DNA of 64,000 bases, from positions 1,364,001 through 1,428,000 of the forward strand of contig BEDY01000003.1 in the NCBI GenBank assembly GCA_002335605.1. The letters run 5' to 3'. Positions 58,795 through 64,000 of the stretch are shown piece by piece (position 1 is the first letter of the stretch; every line of letters begins with the position of its first letter). The stretch is from Prillingera fragicola. Its lineage: Eukaryota > Basidiomycota > Tremellomycetes > Trichosporonales > Trichosporonaceae. Position numbers and translations under genes: made by a program. Below the pieces are notes generated by a model that saw only the letters and a list, made by a program, of their open reading frames with translations, had not been told where the DNA came from and searched no databases.

Positions 58795-61700
58795 CTAAGC
58801 CGCACCTTTTCCACGCGCCCATTTGCGCACGCTGTCAAGCAGGGTCGTAATCGCGTTGGCGTCGCCAGCGCGAATCTCATTCAAACTGACACCGGCGCTG
58901 TCCACGCCGGCATCAATCACGCAGTCCATCATCGCAAACAGACCCTCGACGTTGGGCAGCCCTGTGGCATCAGGCGCAAAGGCCGCTGATGGTACTGGGG
59001 GCTGAGGCTCAATGCCGGAGAGGTGCTTGACGAGGAGGAAGATGACCTCACCCGAAATGAACGAGTTGGGGAACTGGGCCGCTCGCGGGTACTGCGAGGG
59101 GAGGGTCTGGTTGACCCACTGCAGGAGCTCGGCCTGGTGCTCGTCCTCTGGCGGGTAGTATGATGCAATCTAAGATACGTTAGTTTCCTATTGAGAACCT
59201 TCGAAAGGAACTTACGCTCGGGCGGCCGACGCTACCCTTCGAGGTGGAAGGGCGGCGCATGTCACGGCTGGGGCGAGATGGTGTGCTCGACAGGCCGCCG
59301 TGGCTAGTCATCCTCCGGCCGCTGCCAGAGGTGTCGAGGCTCATAAGAACCGAGGCGTCGCGAGGCGTGAGCTGGTTCACGTTCTCGCGACGGTTGGCAC
59401 GCTGCGTCGCGTCACGCTCGGCAGGGCTGGGGGGACGAGGCTGCAACGCCTGAGCCTCGGCCAGGGGAATGGTGGGAATGTTGCACGACGACGTCACGGG
59501 CACAGTGTAGTCGCGCGCGATGGTCGCCTTCATGAGGGCCTTCATCCATTCACGAATTTGCGCCTGCTCTGAAGAAGAAAAGTAATGGGGCTTCTCAGAG
59601 CCAGGGCCGACCAGACGGAAGCCGTAAGCACCTGGGTTGGTGTTCTCATCGACAATGATGCGGTGACCCTTGAGGTCAATGTTGCCCTTGACGCGGTCCT
59701 CGTTCTCGCTCTTCAGGTAATAAAGGTGCGAACCCTTAAGGACGAAGAAGCGAGTCTTCCAAGTGTTGTAGCGGTCGCCACGCTTTTTGAGGTAACCAGT
59801 CTTGTCGGGCTTGCCAATCTGGCGAAGGGCAGAACCGACCTGAGCACTTGGCCCACTCGATGTACGGCGCTCCGAGGGAGCCGCAGCGACCATTTGGGTC
59901 GTAGCAGGCTTGTTCTGAGCAAAGCCAAGACGCGAGGAGTTACGCTCGGCCGTGCTGGGCGATGCCGCGGGAGGAGGTTTGCGGTTACGGCCAAAGAAGC
60001 TGAGGCGGTCCGTCTTGTCAATGCTTCCCTTGTTGTTGCGCTTGTGTCCAAGCGAACCGGTCGACTCGCGCTTGGCCAGGCCATCCTTCACGCTGACAGC
60101 AGTTGCCGTCGAGGGTGTCACAGGCACGGACGAGGTGGAGCGCGACACAGAGTGGCCAGGGCCACTGTTGCTGCTGGGGGTGCCAGTTCCGTTGGCGCCG
60201 CCGCCGTTGGACGAGACCATAGTGTTGACCACAGTGTTGCCGTTGGTCTTGATATCCGAGTTAACAGCGCGTGACTCGTCAATCGAGTGGGTGGTAGGGG
60301 TGACGCTGACCTTGCGACCGTGTGCCCATGCCTGGTGGTGCTCATCGACAACGGGCGATGTGGCGCCAATGGGAGGTGTCGAGTGCGGGGTAAACGAGCT
60401 CGGAGGCGCAGAGTAGTTGCGAGTGCTCTGGATCAGATCCGGGTGCGGCGAAACTGCACCCGAGGTGCCCGACACGGACGATGCTGGTCGACGGAGCTCG
60501 TTAATGGCAGCAGCAATACGTATGCGTTTGCCAAACTGGGGAATGTCGAGCTCCTTGAGGAGGTTGGCGTCAAGCTCCAGTAGAACGTCACCGGAAATGT
60601 CGTGCTCTGTAAACTTTGCGCACACAGTCTCATCGAAGCCACGGCTCTGCGCCCACTGAAGAACCTCATCAACCGACCACGTAGCTGGTGGCTTGGCAGG
60701 CATGCGAACCGCGTTGGCTGCAGGGGAAGCTGCCGGAGCAGCTCCCGACGAAGCAACAGCTGGCACGGCAGCACTTCCTGCAGGAGTTGGGTGTGGGATC
60801 GGTGCCGATGCCAGAGTCTCGATGGGTGGCGTCGCCGGCAGGGGAAGCGCCGGCTGAAGAGTGGCAGGGGCTTCCAGCTGGGGGGAGCTGCCACCAGGCA
60901 GGGATTGCGAGGCCATAAGAGGCGAGTTGCGAGCAGCATAGAGTGAACTAGTTCGCTGCGCCGGCGACGCAAGGGTGGGTTCAGCAACAGGAGGAGCAGC
61001 CGGCGTTCCCAAAACAGCGTTGGTGGCAGTACCGGGCGCAAGCGAGTTGTTCGGAGTGTGCGATGGGCGACCCGCCAGAGCTCCAGCGGCGCCTGCTGCA
61101 ACACCTGCGACGGCCAGAGCACCAGCGCCTGCTGCCACGCCCGATGAGGACCCTGTTTCCGGAGCTCCGATCGTCGACGCAGGAACAGCTTCTTTAGTCT
61201 CTGGAACGGTAACTGCGGCGACCGGCGCCTCCACTTCCTGGGGAGTGGAGTATTCGGTGTGCTGTTTGGGCGGTGAAGATGGAGCCGATAGCTGGGCGTT
61301 GACATTGGCCGCCCTTGGGGAGGCGGGACCTGAGCCCGACGCCTCGACCGACCTGCGGGGCGTGTCCATAGACGTGCGCGTCTTTTCTGCGGAAGCGCGG
61401 GGGGCGTCGACCGACCGGCGAAGCTCACGGGAGGCTCGGAACGGAGTCGCCGAGGGCTCCTCTGCAGCCTCAAGAGCGTGGGGAATAGACTCTGGCACGA
61501 CTGTAGCTACAGACATGTCGGCGTCGTTGACCTCGGGGATTGCCTCTGGGGTGGAGCCGTTTAACGAGAGGCCGCGAATTCCACGATGCGCGCCGTGCGA
61601 GTGGTGAAGGCCGTAGGGGCTACGCGGAGAATCCTCGTCATCGTCGTCGCTCTCCTCAGAGTATACGAGATCCGCCACTCCGCCACTCTCACGCTGCGCC

Positions 61701-62429
61701 TGGCGATCACGCTCCTCGTTTGCCAACTTGGCCTGCTGGGCCAGACGGGCACGAGCGTCCGATGCAATGCCAATGCGATCGTCATCATCGTCTGCGTCCG
61801 ACGTATTGCCATGAGCCGCCTCCTGGGGATCCTTGAGCATGACACCTTTGGGCGTAGCCATAGTGTCAATAGCCTCCTGGACCTCGCCAATAGTAGAGCC
61901 CATGACATTGCTGCGGCTTGCCTGAGAAGCGGCGACTGCCGAATGGGGCGCACCAGTGACATCGAGAAGGCTGTCACGATTCCTGTCATCAGAGTTCGAC
62001 GCGGCGATGGCAAAGGGGGATGCAAGGAGGCCGTTGGCGCCAGTTCCCTCGGGTGCGGTCGGGGGCGGGGTCGCCGACGTCACAGGTTGCGCGACCTTTG
62101 GGGAGGGAGGCACAGGGATAGGAGCGGAGTCGTCGTTGGCCGTCGACGCAGCGGCGGCGGGGTTGGTATCCGCTACGCCAGTCCCACCCTCCTCTGTTGA
62201 GATGTAGGTCGCTGGGAACAAGCCCTCTTCACCTTTAGTGTTTCGACCCTACGAGTGACAAATCAGCTCCGATGGATTCACACTGCCCTCGCACGGTGGT
62301 ACGTACCCTCCACCAGCCGTCACCAAAGGCTTCATCCTTCTCGAGGACTTCAATCTTCTCGCCAGCTTGGAACTCGAGCTCGTCGCCGTGCTCGGCGACA
62401 AACGTATGTATGGCCGTGACGACAAGCAT
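58795..62429 (-). CDS. SH3-SAM-PH polarity scaffold, Boi1/Boi2/Pob1 family
   Basis: Scaffold at sites of polarised growth, linking Cdc42, Bem1 and the exocyst in yeasts. Exons 62429-62307, 62248-59216 and 59169-58795 give 1176 residues. An N-terminal SH3 domain (residues 1-58) has IHTFVAEHGDELEFQAGEKI, then FGDGWWRGRNTKGEEGLFPA. A long disordered part follows. The SAM domain (about 562-625) has WSVDEVLQWAQSRGFDETVC and LKELDIPQFGKRIRIAAAIN. The PH domain (about 858-965) has KTGYLKKRGDRYNTWKTRFF and GAYGFRLVGPGSEKPHYFSS. The last exon adds a further ordered region, ASYYPPEDEHQAELLQWVNQ to TTLLDSVRKWARGKGAA, which I cannot name with certainty; its helix pattern is reminiscent of a calponin-homology or Ras-effector accessory fold. 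The domain order is diagnostic. The start is the only ATG ahead of the SH3 core. Confidence 0.92.
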
Positions 62430-63523
62430 CGTGCTGCGTTGTTTTGGGAGCAAACGGCCTGGTGACGTATTCGACCAGTCTTTACAAAGGCGGGTAGTGG
62501 GAAAGGGCCCTTTTGAGGGCGGTTGCTGTGTTGTGCTACTAGTTACAAGATGTCGAGTAGTGAGAGATGGAGAGTGTGGTCGACGTGGCGAAGGTTATTG
62601 TTGACCTCACAGAAGGGGGGAGGGTATGTCCGAATCGCGAAGCAAGGGGAAAGAGCGCTGTCGTCGGGTTGCGGTGGTGTGGGAGGAAGAAGGCACCGAG
62701 TGTGTGGTGTGCACCCACCCAGGGTGAGTGGGATCAAGTCGTCGGTCTGCTGCACTCGGGCAGACGAGCGACGGCTGCAGATGGGATTGCCCAAAGCGGC
62801 AACTGGATGGCTGGCGGGGGGTTCCAATCTTGTGGTTGGAAGGTCCTTGTTGATGTTTGGCCAACGATTGCACAACCTATGGACGGGATCCAGAACACGT
62901 GAAGGTTTGCGCAAGCTCGCGCGACACTACCAGAGCAAGAGGCAAAAAAGTCTGACTGCACGACTTGTAGTGACGAGATTGTAGTTGGAGCCATGGCATC
63001 GACGACACCCAAACCGCCACCTCCGTGCCAGCGGAGGGCATGGGGGCAAACTGGCGGCCATTACGGTTGCCTAGTGTCGAACAAGGGGGCCAGCCCCAGC
63101 TGCTGCCGCCTCGTCTCCTGCATGATCCTGTACTACATGCCTCTCTCTGCCGCTCCTCCCTCTCCTGCCCCTTGGCTGCGGGACTGCCGAATCTTGCACT
63201 AGTAGTTTGCTGCTGGGGTCCAATTGTTAATTAGGAAAGATAATGCTCAGGGACCAGTATGATTTACCTTTTGTATTTGAACTGATCTGGCATGGGCAGC
63301 CTCCTGCTCGACGCCACATCGTACCGGAATCTCATCCCTGCCCCTGAGCAGCAAACCCTGAATATACGCCTTGCATCGTCGGCTCACGGCTCAGACGTCA
63401 CGACACGTTCCATCTCGGCCTCCACGACACGAACACGAACAAGCTGACTTCGTGCAAATAATCTAGCATTCATAGCTACACACATCGTTTCGCAAAACTA
63501 CACAATCTCCCTCCACTGCAATC
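62430..63523. promoter_or_regulatory. Divergent intergenic region, BOI-like / GDP-mannose pyrophosphorylase-like
   Basis: 1.09 kb between opposite starts. Near the + gene (63.3-63.52 kb) the sequence is CA/CT-rich, as expected for a leader. No gene was recognised; the frames at 62.5-63.2 kb look random. Confidence 0.45.
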
Positions 63524-63991
63524 ATGTCTGTCACAAAGGGCGTCGTTCTCGTCGGTGGGCCTTCCAAGGGCACCCGCATGCGTCCTCTCACTCTTGACTG
63601 TAAGTCATCGAGCACATGTCGCTGCTACTCGCAATCTATATGATCAACAACTGACATGTGCTTTCCTCTGAACAGGTGCCAAGCCCCTCCTCCCCATTGC
63701 AGGCAAGGTGCGCTTTCTGACATGAGGCTTGTGTAGCTGCAGCTCAACTGACTCAATGTAGCCCATGGTGTGGCACCCTGTTGCTGCGCTCGCCAAGGTG
63801 CCCGGGCTCACGGACATTATCATGGTCGGCTTCTACGAGGACTCGATCATGGCCCCTTTTGTCAAGGAGGCTCAGCGCGAGTTCCCCAACATCCGCATTA
63901 GGTGCGTACGCGTCTTGTGTGGATGAAAGCTAACGAAACAGCTACCTTCGCGAGTACAAGTCGCTCGGCACTGCCGGTGGATTGTATCACT
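63524..63991 (+). CDS. Mannose-1-phosphate guanylyltransferase-like, GMPPA type (5' part only)
   Basis: Exons 63524-63599, 63676-63707, 63762-63901 and 63942-63991 are visible; the gene runs off the window after a GTAAGT donor. The protein starts MSVTKGVVLVGGPSKGTRMR, the nucleotidyltransferase signature in the GMPPA form (GGPxKGTR rather than the GG-x-G-T-R-L of GMPPB). It continues PLTLDCAKPLLPIAGKPMVW, ALAKVPGLTDIIMVGFYEDS, then REYKSLGTAGGLYH. GMPPA proteins make or regulate GDP-mannose supply for mannans, glycans and capsule. Whether this copy is catalytic or a regulatory subunit cannot be decided from the N-terminus. Confidence 0.88.
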
Positions 63992-64000
63992 GTAAGTTGT

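Overview
The window is eukaryotic nuclear DNA from a basidiomycete yeast. The evidence is dense short genes on both strands, GC-rich coding sequence, many small introns (mostly 35-70 nt, GTRNGT donor, CTRAC-like branch point, YAG acceptor) and the gene content: UDP-xylose synthase, a PriA-like secreted protein, sterol glucosyltransferase and an RNAi-type RNA polymerase. I infer Tremellomycetes, probably Trichosporonales; that assignment is inference only. Exon boundaries were placed by hand. For most genes the exon sum is divisible by three and joins conserved protein blocks, which supports the models.

Layout. 1-296: 5' end of a secreted WSC-domain protein (-). 297-2.2 kb: no convincing gene. 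2.36-6.3 kb: RNA-dependent RNA polymerase of the RNAi pathway (+). 6.5-8.7 kb: UTP25 (+). 8.8-11.6 kb: MYND protein Mub1/SamB (-). 12.1-14.1 kb: splicing factor PRP17 (-), divergent from nitronate monooxygenase (14.4-15.7 kb, +). 16.0-17.4 kb: unrecognised charged protein (+). 18.4-20.0 kb: glucose-6-phosphate dehydrogenase (-). 21.6-25.3 kb: PH-C2-RasGAP protein (+). 25.4-26.7 kb: RCL1 (-). 27.5-32.1 kb: sterol 3-beta-glucosyltransferase (+). 32.35-32.8 kb: small membrane protein (-). 33.0-35.4 kb: Ytp1-like membrane protein (-). 37.0-39.6 kb: mitochondrial HSP78 (-). 40.3-41.2 kb: PriA-like secreted protein (-). 43.3-43.8 kb: 104-aa membrane protein (-). 44.0-45.6 kb: ribose-phosphate pyrophosphokinase (-). 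46.6-49.0 kb: Asi-like membrane RING protein (-). 49.6-50.7 kb: EFM7/NNT1 methyltransferase (-). 52.7-55.5 kb: YTH-domain m6A reader (+). 56.1-57.8 kb: UXS1 (-). 58.8-62.4 kb: BOI/Pob1 SH3-SAM-PH protein (-). 63.5-64.0 kb: 5' end of a GDP-mannose pyrophosphorylase-like gene (+).

The genes are mostly independent housekeeping functions: ribosome biogenesis (UTP25, RCL1), splicing (PRP17), pentose phosphate and nucleotide precursor supply (ZWF1, PRS), nucleotide-sugar supply for wall and capsule (UXS1, GMPPA-like), polarity and Ras signalling (BOI, RasGAP), and RNA regulation (RdRP, YTH). No mobile element, CRISPR array, rRNA or tRNA gene was recognised.

The most unusual signal is in the PRS gene. 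Its frame, and the family's conserved VDNLYAEP motif, are restored only if a one-nucleotide exon (44674) is spliced in between two canonical introns. Other points of note are a GC-AG intron in the RdRP gene, a 5-nt first coding exon, several stop-free introns whose length is a multiple of three, a frame problem at a G8 run in the RasGAP gene that an intron can explain, and several lineage-type proteins of unknown function.
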